NCBI GenBank assembly: GCA_029582165.1
Contig: CM055877.1
Location: 36,476,749 to 36,540,748, forward strand
Source: Portulaca oleracea
Lineage: Eukaryota > Streptophyta > Magnoliopsida > Caryophyllales > Portulacaceae
Length of the DNA stretch: 64,000 nucleotides
Reading direction: 5' to 3'
Each line of letters starts with the position of its first letter. Positions within the stretch are counted from its first letter, which is position 1. The notes under the pieces are model-generated. The model had not been told where the DNA came from, did no database searches, and saw only the letters and a program-made list of their open reading frames with translations. The translations under genes were made by a program, and so were the position numbers. This document shows, one piece after another, positions 43,614-56,746 of this stretch.

Positions 43614-44284
43614 TTCATGTCGGGATACTTAGACCCCTGAGTACATGGTTTTAAGTAACTCCAACATGAATAAAAGAGGTTTATTATAATTTTAATATTG
43701 GTTTAACCTTATTCTTAAAGTTTGATGCCAATCGGGAGAGAAATTCAAACATGGAAAGTAAAAGAAAAACGGGAAACATACTTTTTTTTCACCTCACAAA
43801 CTTTAGAGTCCTTTTTTTCAACCTACAAACTTTAGGGTCCAAAAATTTAAAATTAAAAACCAAGGGTTCAAAATATAAATACCACTAAAATTCGGGGTTC
43901 AAAATACAAAAAAAACCCCACATGAGTTACATAATAGTGGAGTAACATTATTCCATGTTGATTAAGTTATGCAATTTTTTTAGCTGAAATGAGGAAAGTA
44001 TACCTTGTATGATTGACAAAAACTAAGTGACACGTATTAGTACATGCGTTGGCATGACTACTGTGGCGGTTTTGCTGGTAAGTGGTTTGTAACAGACATT
44101 TACTGCACACAAATTTAGTTATCACCATTAATAGTTTATCACTTGTCACCAACGTTGTGGCATGTGGCTGATCTGAAATCAGAGAAAACACAACTATTAA
44201 TGGGAGCCTCAACAAGCCAAGAGAATTTCAGTAGAAAGCTTAACCACTCATTCCCATATTATGAGCAACTCATTAATTGTTTTA
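43614..44284. other. Intervening sequence, no gene seen
   Basis: AT-rich DNA with several AACTTTAGxGTCC and GGGTTCAAAATA words repeated at 43790-43910, which hints at a small degenerate repeat. Nothing else is recognisable. Confidence 0.4.
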
Positions 44285-45099
44285 GGGTCCGTTTGGACCT
44301 TAGAAAACAACATGGAAAAAAATTATTTTGGAAAATGAAAATCTTTTCTTTGTTTGGATTGAAGAAAAAGGAATGGAAAAAAAATAGTTGGAAAATTTCA
44401 TAGAAAATTTGGAGTAACAATGTGTAACGCGCGTTACACAATGAATAAAAAATTTTCCCATAAAAAATGAAAGGAAAGTTGGGAGAAAAAATTTGAATCA
44501 AAACCAAACTTTATTTTCATCTTCTCTCTAACTCGTCTCTCTCTCTCTCTAAGTGTCTCTTCACTCTCTCTCTCTCTCTAACATTCTTCACTCTCTCTCT
44601 CTAACTATCTTCTCTCTCTCTCACTCTATCTCTTCTCTCTTTCTCTCTCTCTCTAACTTTCTTCTATCTCTCTCTCTCTAACTTTCTTCTCTCTCTCTCT
44701 CTCTCTCTAAATCTCTTCTCTCTCTCTCTCTCTAACTTTCTTCTCTCTCTCTTTTCTTTTCTCTCTCTCTCTCTCTCTCCAACTCTCTTCCCTCTTTCTC
44801 TCGTGCACTCTCTCTTCTTTCTCTCTAAGTCTCTTCTCTTTCTTCTCTCTGTCTCTCTAAAGTTCTCTCTCTAACTCTCTTCTCTCTTTAAGTCTCTTCT
44901 CTCTCTCTCTCTCTCTCTCTAACTCTCTTCCCTCTTTCTCTCGCGCACTCTCTCTTCTTTCTCTCCAAGTCTCTTCTCTTTTTTCTCTTTGTCTCTCTAA
45001 CGTTCTCTCTCTAACTCTCTTCTCTCTCTAAGTATCTTCTCTCTTTCTCTCTCTCTAACTCTCTATTCTCTCTCTCTATCATTCTCTCTCTCTCTTACT

Positions 45100-45141
<42 letters not shown>

Positions 45142-45586
45142 ACTCTCTTTTCTATCTCTCTCTCTCTCTCTCTTATTCGCTCTCTAACTCTCTTTTCTCT
45201 CTCTATCGCTCTCTCTCTCTCTCTAACTCTCTTTTCTCTCTCTTTGTCACTCTCTCTATCTCTCTAATTCTCTTCTCTCTCTCTCTCTCCCTGTCTCTCT
45301 CTCTCTCTCTCTCTAACTCTCTCTTTCTCTCCCAAATCACATCATATGATCTAAAAAAATGAAACATGATATTTACAGGTTTTCTTGCAAATTTTATTTT
45401 TCCATGTGTTTTTCTTCAAACCAAACAAGGAAAAGAAAATTGAATAGAAAATCAATTTTTTTCCTTCAAAATGTACTTAAACCAAACAAGAGAAAAAAAT
45501 TTATTTTACCCCAAAAAAAATTTCCTCCTAATTTTTTTTCTACGAGATTTTTTTTCCATTCTATTTTCCTAAGTCCAAACGAACCC
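44285..45586. mobile_element. PIF/Harbinger (Tourist-like) MITE carrying a CT-repeat array
   Basis: The ends are GGGTCCGTTTGGACCTTAG and, inverted, GGGTTCGTTTGGACTTAGG. Both sides are flanked by TTA (44282-44284 and 45587-45589), the target preference of this superfamily. The subterminal parts are also partly inverted copies of each other (GGAAAATTTTCCT-type words). No transposase is present. The centre is about 800 bp of CT repeat, so the element is far longer than usual for Tourist MITEs. Confidence 0.8.
44519..45332 (+). repeat. (CT)n polypyrimidine array with higher-order units
   Basis: CT repeats are broken at intervals by AACTCTCTT, AAGTCTCTT or similar words, and one longer block (CCCTCTTTCTCTCG and neighbours, about 44780 and 44930) is duplicated about 145 bp apart. 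This looks like CT slippage combined with unequal exchange. Confidence 0.9.
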
Positions 45587-45589
45587 TTA

Positions 45590-47422
45590 ATGTTTTTACT
45601 GAAAATTGTTCATTTAATACTTTTTACAAAAGATTATAAGATTATACTTTAATAATAGTATTTTTTTTATTAAAAATCTAATCATAGTACTTTAATATAA
45701 TAAAAAATATACATTTTGAAAAAATAATAATCAAAAATTTCGAAGTTTGACTGAACCATATATTTATCTGACAAATAAAATGGAAATTGTTGGGAAAATG
45801 ATGTTTGCCCGGCTTGAAAACCATATATTTCTAAAATTACAACGTGTCGTACGAAGTTAACGCAGTCTAATTTCCACCTAACCCACCCCTAGGAACACCA
45901 TAAGGTTCCATCATTCATAAATTAACATTTTAAACATATCTCACATAATATAAACTGTCACATATCACAACACTCCATATTACAATCAATCAAATAATTC
46001 ACACATAGCAACACATTAATTCAAAATGATAAATTGGACAGAATTTAATACTCCAACAAAACAAACTATAACTTGACTTCCCGACCTCCTATGGGTATGG
46101 GTTTGGATTTTCTGAAAACCTCGAGATGTGTACTACAACTCTTATGTTGACCCCGAGACCTAAAACACCCTCTAAGGTCCTCAAAAACAGCCAATTACAC
46201 AACCTGTCCAGTTCTGACCTAGGTGCGCTATTTGGGTCGTAACTCAGAACATACACCTCAAAATCCTGATCCGTAAAATTCTTATGAAAGCTAACATCCT
46301 AACGTATTTCCAGACCAAAAGGTAGGGCTAAATATTAACTACACAATAATTGATGACCGATATCGTATGGCTCATAAATCCTGTCCAAACTGACCCGTTT
46401 TTATCTTTGGGTTTTTCGATCCTAATTCTATTCAAACCACTCCGGAACCCTAGCTTAGGCCTCTAAACAATCTACTAGGGTCAAATACCTTCCCCTTCAC
46501 CCCTTAACAGAACCAAGGTCAAACTGTACTCAAACTAACACCATATTCTCATATAAACTATTAAATTTTCAAAATAAACATTTTCTTTAAAACCGACCAT
46601 AAAGGTCACAATAAAACTCAATTTTTGGCATCGAATCTTTTGGAAAATAAACCACGGACAGCAAAGGTACTAAACCCTCACTCATAACAAAAATTTTAAG
46701 TCATTTCTAAGTAAGAGAAAAATCGGTAAAACTCATCATAAATGTAACATATTATAATAATCAATAATAATATGATTAACGCATCCAAGATCGAACTTTA
46801 CTAAACATAATACATTTAAAACTTATAAAATAATAAAAGGAGTTTTTAAAACACTCTTTTGGTAATTAACATAATTTTTCATAAAGAATGGATACTCAAT
46901 TTAAAATGATAATAACTCGTAAAATGATCGACAATCAAAATATTTACTTTAGAATATGAAATTATTTGCAAGGAAAACATAAGATCACTTTGTAAAACAA
47001 ATAGTCTGCATTATAACTAAATCCAAACAACAACATATAAACTTGAACAATAACTAAGGTAACTAAAAAAAACTCATTTGTGAATTCAAGCATACGACCC
47101 TAATAAGGATTTAGCATATTTAACCATGCAAACTCTACATATAACTATAATCATACAACATTTGAACAACTAAAAAAAACAGAAAATACACCAATAATAA
47201 TCCTAATTAACATCTATAATATAAACACCAGAACAATTAAAAATTTGCAACAATACTAAAAAAATTTGCATGAAACAAAACACAATAATAACAGTAATAG
47301 TAAAACAAAAGATGTAACTTAGGGTTAGGGCTATACGTGACTGGCAGAACGGCAGAGCGGACGATCAGGCTCCGGTGACGTCGTCAGTGGCGGGTGCGTC
47401 TGGGTGGTCGCCGGACAGTGGG
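45590..47422 (-). other. LTR-like sequence of a chromovirus-type element, left part
   Basis: There is no gene. TGTCGTACGAAG at 45845 may be the complement of an LTR end, followed by AT-rich sequence and, from 47320, a GC-rich part. The sequence continues at 51379 after the TR-GAG element, and an LTR start (TGTAAAACCCCGG on the minus strand) lies at 54929. I infer one minus-strand LTR interrupted twice, but no matching TSD was found. Confidence 0.35.
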
Positions 47423-48268
47423 TGATGCATAATGGATCACAATTCAAACAAAATTCCAAGAAAGAACACGGATCATAACACAAGTAAGAACTTGCAAGAG
47501 ATGAATCAAAGATGGAACGAAATAAGGAATGAAATATGAGATCAAAGGCCAAAAGATGTAGATGATTTAGGGGCTGATTCGTGAGTTTTAATCATGAATT
47601 TGAAGACAATCAAGTGAATTCACAACTAGCAAAACAAATGGAAAACAAACGACTTACAATGATGAAGAACCAAACGAGAAACGAGAGAAAGAACTTGACA
47701 GAATGAGCAACGAAGCCTCTCCAATTGCTACAGCCACACCACAATCTTCAAGAGCTCCTACTCCTCCTTTCACCACCCAAGAATGCTCAATCTTGGATTA
47801 GAAGAGAAGATTTCACACGAAAAACCCAAAGGGAATTCGATTTCTAGCCAAAACTAGAGAGAACTAAAGCATCAACTTTAGACATTGTATTGAATGTATG
47901 AATATGAGATATGTTTACAAGGCACCCTTAGGGGGGTATTTATAGTAGGAAACCTCCCCTTAGGCGTCACCCCTCTTCAAGATTAGGCCCTTTAAGGGCT
48001 TACATCATCCCACTCAATTATGACATCATTTAAAGAAAATACAATATCTCCTAAAATACAACTCCAATACTAAAGATTCAAAAACCAAAATGTACATAAA
48101 AGAAAGCTCTATCATATGGCTTGATTAGAACTTTAAGTCCCTTGTGATAAGGAGCTCAATAGTCCTCTAGGAGTAGAGATGCCCGTGATGTCACTTGAAA
48201 TGCCTTGGAGTAGGATAGTAAAGTCTCCATGGTTGACCTTGATGCATAAGGCCATCAATTATGCATCA
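47423..48268 (-). repeat. TR-GAG 3' LTR
   Basis: The 846-bp copy lies downstream of the coding frames on the minus strand. Its TATA box reads TATTTATA on the plus strand at 47937-47944. The preceding purine tract is the complement of TACACCCCCGG (48269-48279). Confidence 0.9.
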
Positions 48269-48279
48269 TACACCCCCGG
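48269..48279 (-). other. TR-GAG polypurine tract
   Basis: On the minus strand CCGGGGGTGTA directly precedes the LTR start TGATGCATAA. Confidence 0.7.
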
Positions 48280-48310
48280 TTGAAAAAGTTTGCCCTCAAA
48301 CTTTGGAAAA

Positions 48311-48895
48311 TCAACTCTTACTTGCCTTCTTCACAAAGACTTTCTTCTTGAAAGCTTTGAAGTCATCATAGATTCCTTTGATGAACTTCTTGAACTTTCT
48401 TCCGATCAATTCTCGAACAGCATAAGACTTGGATTTGCGTTTCCCCACCTTGAACGTGGGTTGTTCATGTCGCTTCTCACTTCCCAAGTCTATTCTTACC
48501 TCTTTACCCTTGTCATTTAGCATGAAACAATGTACCTTGATGACTTGGGCTATTTCATCCTTTCGAATTTTCGGCCTTTCAACCAAGTGATCTAAGTAGA
48601 TATCTTTTGGATGCTCATGGAAGATATGCTTCGTGGGAAGTTTCAAAATGTGATGGATACTTGGATCCGTTTCATTCTTCTCCAAATGTGTAAGAATAGG
48701 ATCCTTATACTCTTCATGCCCTTGATACTCCATCTTCATGATTGACACAATATGACGTTTCTCCTTTTGCCGAGATGGTGGATCAAGAGGTGCCAAAGTG
48801 ATCCTCTTTTGGTTGATGGTGAGAGTGTAAGTGTTTGACCCTCCCATCATGTATGACATGTCTATCATATAACCATGGCCTTCCCAATAAAACAT
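48311..48895 (-). CDS. TR-GAG second frame, lysine-rich C-terminal extension
   Basis: This 194-codon frame overlaps the gag-protease frame by 113 bp. The join lies in a GGGAGGG run (about 48840) where one base shift would continue the protease end into this frame (GGSNTYTLTINQKRITLAPL). It could be a private frameshift mutation or a ribosomal frameshift site. The rest has no RT motif and ends very Lys-rich (about residues 165-194). Its position right after protease suggests a replaced or drifted pol start. The Met at 48895 is probably not a real start. Confidence 0.5.
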   Translation of the reverse strand: MFYWEGHGYMIDMSYMMGGSNTYTLTINQKRITLAPLDPPSRQKEKRHIVSIMKMEYQGHEEYKDPILTHLEKNETDPSIHHILKLPTKHIFHEHPKDIYLDHLVERPKIRKDEIAQVIKVHCFMLNDKGKEVRIDLGSEKRHEQPTFKVGKRKSKSYAVRELIGRKFKKFIKGIYDDFKAFKKKVFVKKASKS

Positions 48896-50279
48896 GACAA
48901 GTATCCATGGGAACTATATCACACCACAATGAATCTTGATAATTCTTTCCAATTGAAAGACTCACCAAAACTCGTTGATCCACACGAATGCCTTGCCCAA
49001 GGTTTAGCCATTGTATTGTGTAGGGTGTGGGATGTGGGCTAATCTCCATTTGCAACTTCTTGACCATTGTTGTAGAGGCGGCATTGGTGAAACTTCCTCC
49101 ATCTATGATCAAGGAGCATACTCTCCCTTGGATGGTACAACGAGAGCGAAAAATTGCTTCTCTTTGTAGTTGATCTTTCGGCACATTTGTGATATTCAAG
49201 GCCCTTTCTACCACAAGTAGTTCTCCTTCTTCCGGCTCTTCCACATATTCTTCTACTACATCTTCCTCATCTTTGGCGTCAACCTTAACTTCTTCTTCTT
49301 TCTCATACTCCGGCTCTACATATAAAGCACTTTGGTATTCCACCAAAGACACTACTCGCTTGTTCGGACACTCCGAAGCATAATGTCCCAACCCTTGGCA
49401 TCGAAAACACCTTCTTGGAGCTAATGTTCTTGGTTCTTGGACTTGGGTTTTGGATGGGGGATTTTGTGGCTGGTTTAATGTGGGTTTGGCGTAGGGTTTA
49501 AGGGAGGATGGGGGCTGATTTTGTGGAGCTTTTGATTGTGTTTGAGAGTAAGGGAGTGGGGTATAGGGTCTATGAGGTTCCTTGGCCCTTTCCTTCCTTT
49601 GTCTTTCCACTTTCATAGCCAAGTTACTTAGCTCATCAAGGGATTCATATGAATGTAATTCAACTATATGACGTATCCAATCATTCAAACCAATCAAGTA
49701 ACGTACAAGAATTTGTGGTTCCTTCTCTTTGAGATCACAACGCCAAAGGAGGTGTTCAAACTCCCTTGTGTATTCTTCGACTGATTTAGAGCCTTGGAGA
49801 AGCTTTTGCAGCTTGTAGTAGTTGTCGTGGACGTATGATTGGGGAAGGAACTTGGATTGCAACCTTGACTTCATCTTATCCCAAGAACGGATCTTTTCTT
49901 TCCCTTTTGCAACTCTCTTCTTTTGAAGGTTAGTCCACCAAATAGAAGCATGTTTTCTTAATTTCAAAGCAACGTACTTCACCTTGAGCTCATCACTACA
50001 ATCTTTCAACTCAAAAACACGTTCAACCGTATGTATCCAATCAAGATAATCCTCAACATTAAGACTACCATTAAATTCGGGAACTTCTACTTTGAAATCC
50101 CAATGTTCATGCACTTTATGCTTCACACTACTATCACCATGAGACGAACCACCATCACGTAGAGAACCTTCACGTAGCACTTTATTTTCTTCCATTTGTT
50201 TACCCAATTGCACACGCAAAAATGCTATTTGTTGCTCAAGTTCATAAACCTCATTTGATTTAGATTCAACGTTTGCCAT
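48783..50279 (-). CDS. Gag-protease polyprotein of the TR-GAG element
   Basis: The 498-codon open frame has an N-terminal coiled-coil-like segment (10-38) and a retrotransposon gag domain (about 60-225). The gag domain includes DYLDWIHTVERVFELKD, ASIWWTNLQ and SVEEYTREFEHLLWRC. A Pro/Gln-rich linker and a CCHC zinc knuckle (C291, C294, H299, C304) follow, then an acidic stretch. Last comes a retropepsin-like domain with DGGS (393-396) and LLGRPW (464-469). Gag would build the particle and the knuckle bind RNA; the protease would process it. The start Met follows a 240-bp leader after the primer site. The gypsy lineage is certain from gag type and order; the exact clade is not. Confidence 0.9.
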   Translation of the reverse strand: MANVESKSNEVYELEQQIAFLRVQLGKQMEENKVLREGSLRDGGSSHGDSSVKHKVHEHWDFKVEVPEFNGSLNVEDYLDWIHTVERVFELKDCSDELKVKYVALKLRKHASIWWTNLQKKRVAKGKEKIRSWDKMKSRLQSKFLPQSYVHDNYYKLQKLLQGSKSVEEYTREFEHLLWRCDLKEKEPQILVRYLIGLNDWIRHIVELHSYESLDELSNLAMKVERQRKERAKEPHRPYTPLPYSQTQSKAPQNQPPSSLKPYAKPTLNQPQNPPSKTQVQEPRTLAPRRCFRCQGLGHYASECPNKRVVSLVEYQSALYVEPEYEKEEEVKVDAKDEEDVVEEYVEEPEEGELLVVERALNITNVPKDQLQREAIFRSRCTIQGRVCSLIIDGGSFTNAASTTMVKKLQMEISPHPTPYTIQWLNLGQGIRVDQRVLVSLSIGKNYQDSLWCDIVPMDTCHVLLGRPWLYDRHVIHDGRVKHLHSHHQPKEDHFGTS

Positions 50280-50518
50280 TAGAAATCAACTTGATGTCAT
50301 ATGAACTCACGAGGGAAAGGGACGGGTTTGGGCTTGGTTTGTGTTTAGGACGAGGGTTCTTTGAGGAGCTAGGGGTTCTTTATGAGTTCTTGATGGGTTC
50401 TTGATGAGTTCTTGGAAGAACTATCAAAGGGGCGTGTATAATGTGGGGTTTATGTGATTTTGTGACAAAACAAGGTCCAAGATTTATGCAAGAAACAAAG
50501 GAGATTCATCTAAACATA

Positions 50519-50530
50519 GCTCTGATACCA
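50519..50530 (-). other. TR-GAG primer binding site (initiator tRNA-Met type)
   Basis: Plus-strand GCTCTGATACCA reads TGGTATCAGAGC on the minus strand, three bases inside the 5' LTR end. It matches the complement of the initiator tRNA-Met 3' end over 12 bases. Confidence 0.85.
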
Positions 50531-50533
50531 AAT

Positions 50534-51378
50534 TGATGCATAATGGATCACAATTCAACAAAAATGCCAAGAAAGAACACGGATCATAACACAAGTAAGA
50601 ACTTGCAAGAGATGAATCAAAGATGGAACGAAATAAGGAATGAAATATGAGATCAAAGGCCAAAAGATGTAGATGATTTAGGGGCTGATTCGTGAGTTTT
50701 AATCATGAATTTGAAGACAATCAAGTGAATTCACAACTAGCAAAACAAATGGAAAACAAACGACTTACAATGATGAAGAACCAAACGAGAAACGAGAGAA
50801 AGAACTTGATAGAATGAGCAACGAAGCCTCTCCAATTGCTACAGCCACACAACAATCTTCAAGAGCTCCTACTCCTCCTTTCACCACCCAAGAATGCTCA
50901 ATCTTAGATTAGAAGAGAAGATTTCACACGAAAAACCCAAAGGGAATTCGATTTCTAGCCAAAACTAGAGAGAACTAAAGCATCAACTTTAGACATTGTA
51001 TTGAATGTATGAATATGAGATATGTTTACAAGGCAACCCTGGGGGGTATTTATAGTAGGAAACCTCCCCTTAGGCGTCACCCCTCTTCAAGATTAGGCCC
51101 TTTAAGGGCTTACATCATCCCACTCAATTATGACATCATTTAAAGAAAATACAATATCTCCTAAAATACAACTCCAATACTAAAGATTCAAAAACCAAAA
51201 TGTACATAAAAGAAAGCTCTATCATATGGCTTGATTAGAACTTTAAGGCCCTTGTGATAAGGAGCTCAATAGTCCTCTAGGAGTAGAGATGCCCGTGATG
51301 TCACTTGAAATGCCTTGGAGTAGGATAGTAAAGTCTCCATGGTTGACCTTGATGCATAAGGCCATCAATTATGCATCA
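50534..51378 (-). repeat. TR-GAG 5' LTR
   Basis: The 845-bp LTR is nearly identical to 47423-48268. TATA box (plus TATTTATA) is at 51047-51054. Confidence 0.9.
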
Positions 51379-51999
51379 GTGGGCAAGCGCTGGCGAGGGT
51401 CACGGTGGTCGGGACTGGGAGTGGCGGTGGTTGTCGATTGGTTATCGAGTCAACAATCACGGCAGCACGAAAGGGTCGGGTCGCCTCCCTCAGGTCTGGG
51501 CAGTCGCAGCGGTTTCCGGTGGTCGCGGGAGCGGTGCTCGGTGGTCGCCTGGTGTCCGGGAGTCGATAACGACGATCGACGACAGTTGGGCGGCGGCGGT
51601 GGTGGTGCACAACCAAGAAGACCGTGAAAGTGAGATAGAGAGAGAAAACGGTGTGCGGTGGTCGCAGCGGTGGTTGGAGCGGTTGCTCGAGGCGGATTTC
51701 CGTGAGACGGAGGTGGCGGTGGTTACAAGCGGTGGTCGGTGGTGGCTGGGCAGTTGTTGGCTCCACGGCAGAAGAGGGACGAAAGGGAGACAGAGCGTGG
51801 GGTTTTAGGGTTCTTAGGTTTAGGTTAATTAGGAGTAGTTTATTAAATTAGATTACTTAATTTACTTAATTAAGCAATAAAACTTGGGGCATACTCCTCT
51901 AACCGTCAACTAGCATAAATTAAGGGAAAAATTAAAAAAAAAGCAATATTAATAATAATAAGATTAAAATAATACTAATAATAATAGTAGTAGCAAGAA
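51379..51999 (-). other. GC-rich then AT-rich host sequence, continuation of an LTR-like region
   Basis: This continues the sequence interrupted at 47422. The GC-rich part (51380-51780) consists of GGCGG/GGTGG-rich imperfect repeats and gives long frames in several directions, none with a domain. The region parallels the GC-rich leader at 36120-36360, so it is probably the transcribed leader part of a chromovirus-type LTR. Confidence 0.35.
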
Positions 52000-54650
<2,651 letters not shown>

Positions 54651-54929
54651 TAATAATAAAAGTAGTATTAATAATAATACTAAAAAAAATAGTCCAATAA
54701 TTAATTAAATAAAACTAACACATAATCATCAATAGTTAACATGTAATTTACCAAAATACCCCTATTCCCATTCATATCGATGCACGTAAAAAAGACTATA
54801 TTACCCTTGATAACCCTTCGACGGTCCTACGAGCTCAAGTGTTCACAATTTAAACACGAAATAATTAACGGACGTAAAATAATACTCACTACGTGCGACA
54901 ATTATAATCCGATTTTCCGGGGTTTTACA
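54651..54929 (-). mobile_element. LTR start of a chromovirus-type element (minus strand)
   Basis: The complement starts TGTAAAACCCCGGAAAATCGG at 54929, typical of Tekay/Del-like LTRs, and reads into AT-rich sequence where the Helitron-like element is inserted. To the right, sequence changes at once to CACTA-like DNA. Confidence 0.45.
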
Positions 54930-55055
54930 ACAATAGATCCTCCCTTTTGTGGCAAAATTGTATATGCTAGTATTGTTTCATAACTTATTACATATTGTAG
55001 CAATTATAAATTTGCCACTAATAAATTGCTACAAAACATTGATTTTCTTGTAGTG
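54930..55055 (-). mobile_element. CACTA-like terminus (minus strand)
   Basis: On the minus strand it begins CACTACAAGAAAATCAATG at 55055, followed by subterminal TTGTAGCAATTTAT and TAGTGGCAAATTTA motifs. After 126 bp it is cut by the LTR start at 54929. The opposite end is not identified. Confidence 0.55.
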
Positions 55056-56153
55056 TCAATAGCACATCAGGACACGTTAGTGGTCTCAACAGTTTATCAA
55101 AGGCCTTAGAAAAGTCAGTGAAATGATGGACTGCAGGAATGTACACAACTTTCCTAGGCATTGTAAAAGGAAACAGGACAAATGAATCCTCCCATTTACT
55201 TGTAAATGGAGATTGAGTATACAAATCAATGGCTAGGGGCAATACAATGCACTCCTTAACTTTCTCATGCAAAGACTTGGATGCAAACAACGACTCATAG
55301 AGCACATCACCATAGAAAATATCATTGTCACAAACCAAGTTCAAACACTTAGGATCGACCCCCATAGACTCAAGTTCATCATCACAAGATTTTACATTAT
55401 TTTCAATGGATTCCAGGAAATGGTAGCTAATGCCTCATTAATACACTAGCTAATGCCTCATTAATACTCTGATCCTTAATGAAAGTGAATAGTTCAGTAT
55501 CAAGCACACATTCAATCACAAAGGATTCGATTTCACTCTCAACAAGTTCATGTTAAGTTGCATCATAAGTATCATGGCATTCATTAGACTCAACCTTTTC
55601 TTCACATAAAAGCATGGATAACGGTGTGGACAATGATTCATCATTAAGCATGTTTTAATCAAGTTCTACATCATCACACACAAAATCATCAATTTTCTCA
55701 TGCTCTCTAGGTGTAGCTAGAGCTAAGGGTCTCCTAAGCTCGATACATGCAAAACTAGGTTTGTTAAAGTAGACATCATCTTCATCAAAATCATTCAAAA
55801 GAGAATCATCATGCAATTCAGGACTCGAAGATGATGAATGTTCTACTTCAACAATTGAATCAACCACTTGTGAAGAAGGAGTTTCTACCCTAGTGTTAGT
55901 TTCATGTGAAAATTCACGCGTGTGCTCATTCATTCTCGCACAAAATTCATTCACTTTAGCTCATATGGAAACCCAACCACAAGAATCGGAATCATGTCAT
56001 AAAGATTCACAATGCGAGTACAAAGGATGAGACTGAACAACATCACATTGGGGAGGATCATAAGACTTTTCTACAAAATCCCTACCATAAGATTGATCAT
56101 CAAAATACAAAGGATATTGACATGATTGTTTAGTCAAGGTCTCAGAGGGTGGT
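55056..56153 (-). pseudogene. Degenerate gag-like ORF fragment, reverse orientation to Athila-2
   Basis: On the minus strand two open parts (55954-55655 and 55365-55018) encode acidic, Ser-rich sequence without strong domains. The second contains FDKLLRPLT, close to FDKLLRALT in Athila-2 (about 60546-60572). Reading joins through several stops. I infer an older copy of the same non-autonomous family into which Athila-2 inserted in the opposite direction. The right flank before Athila-2 is GTGGT. Confidence 0.5.
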
Positions 56154-56746
56154 TGATAATTGTATGTAGATATTTTAAGGTATTTAACTTGTATATTTTA
56201 TCCGATTTTCTAATATATTCTAGTCTTTTTATATCAAATTCTGTAATATTCTTTACTTGGTCGAGAATTAGTTTGTTTTGCAGATTTTATTGAAATTCCC
56301 CTAAAATCCAAGAAAAATGAGGAAAAAGAGAAGAAATAAGAAGAGAATTTGATGATAAGAAATTAAAGAGTGAGAATTGGAATTTAGAGTGAAGGAAAGA
56401 ATAAGAAAATAGGAAGAGGAATTGGAATTGGAATAAAAAGAAGAAGTGAAGGAGCCAGGCCAATAGCAAGTTCTCAGACCCATCCTAGCTAAGCAAAAAA
56501 ACAACACCTCCATGCATTCACGAGCAACACCAACGCCAAGCAAGCCACGAAGCAACCTAAAGCCAACTCAGCAACTCCATGCAGCAGCATGAAGAATAAC
56601 AGTACCATGCACCACTCCACATGCACGCCCAGCTTGATTATCACAACCTTCCATCTCAGCGGTTGATCATCACAGCCCATGCACCTTGATCATCATCCAA
56701 CGCTTGATCATCTCCTCAAAGCCCAGCACCCCAAATGCACGACCAG

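Larger units (their letters stand above)
47423..51378 (-). mobile_element. Complete gag-only LTR retrotransposon (TR-GAG type)
   Basis: LTRs of 846 bp (47423-48268) and 845 bp (50534-51378) differ at only about ten visible places. They start TGATGCATAAT and end ATTATGCATCA, an 11-bp terminal inverted repeat. The TSD is perfect: GTGGG at 47418-47422 and 51379-51383. On the minus strand the order is LTR, tRNA-Met primer site, gag-protease frame, second frame, polypurine tract, LTR. No RT, RNase H or integrase exists in the 2265-bp interior. This matches the TR-GAG class of plant non-autonomous elements. It is the youngest-looking element in the window. Confidence 0.92.

Noticed and set aside
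51289..51851. Gly/Trp/Arg-rich frames in three phases
   Set aside because: GGTGG/GGCGG low-complexity repeats open all frames; no domain, and interrupted by a TR-GAG insertion.
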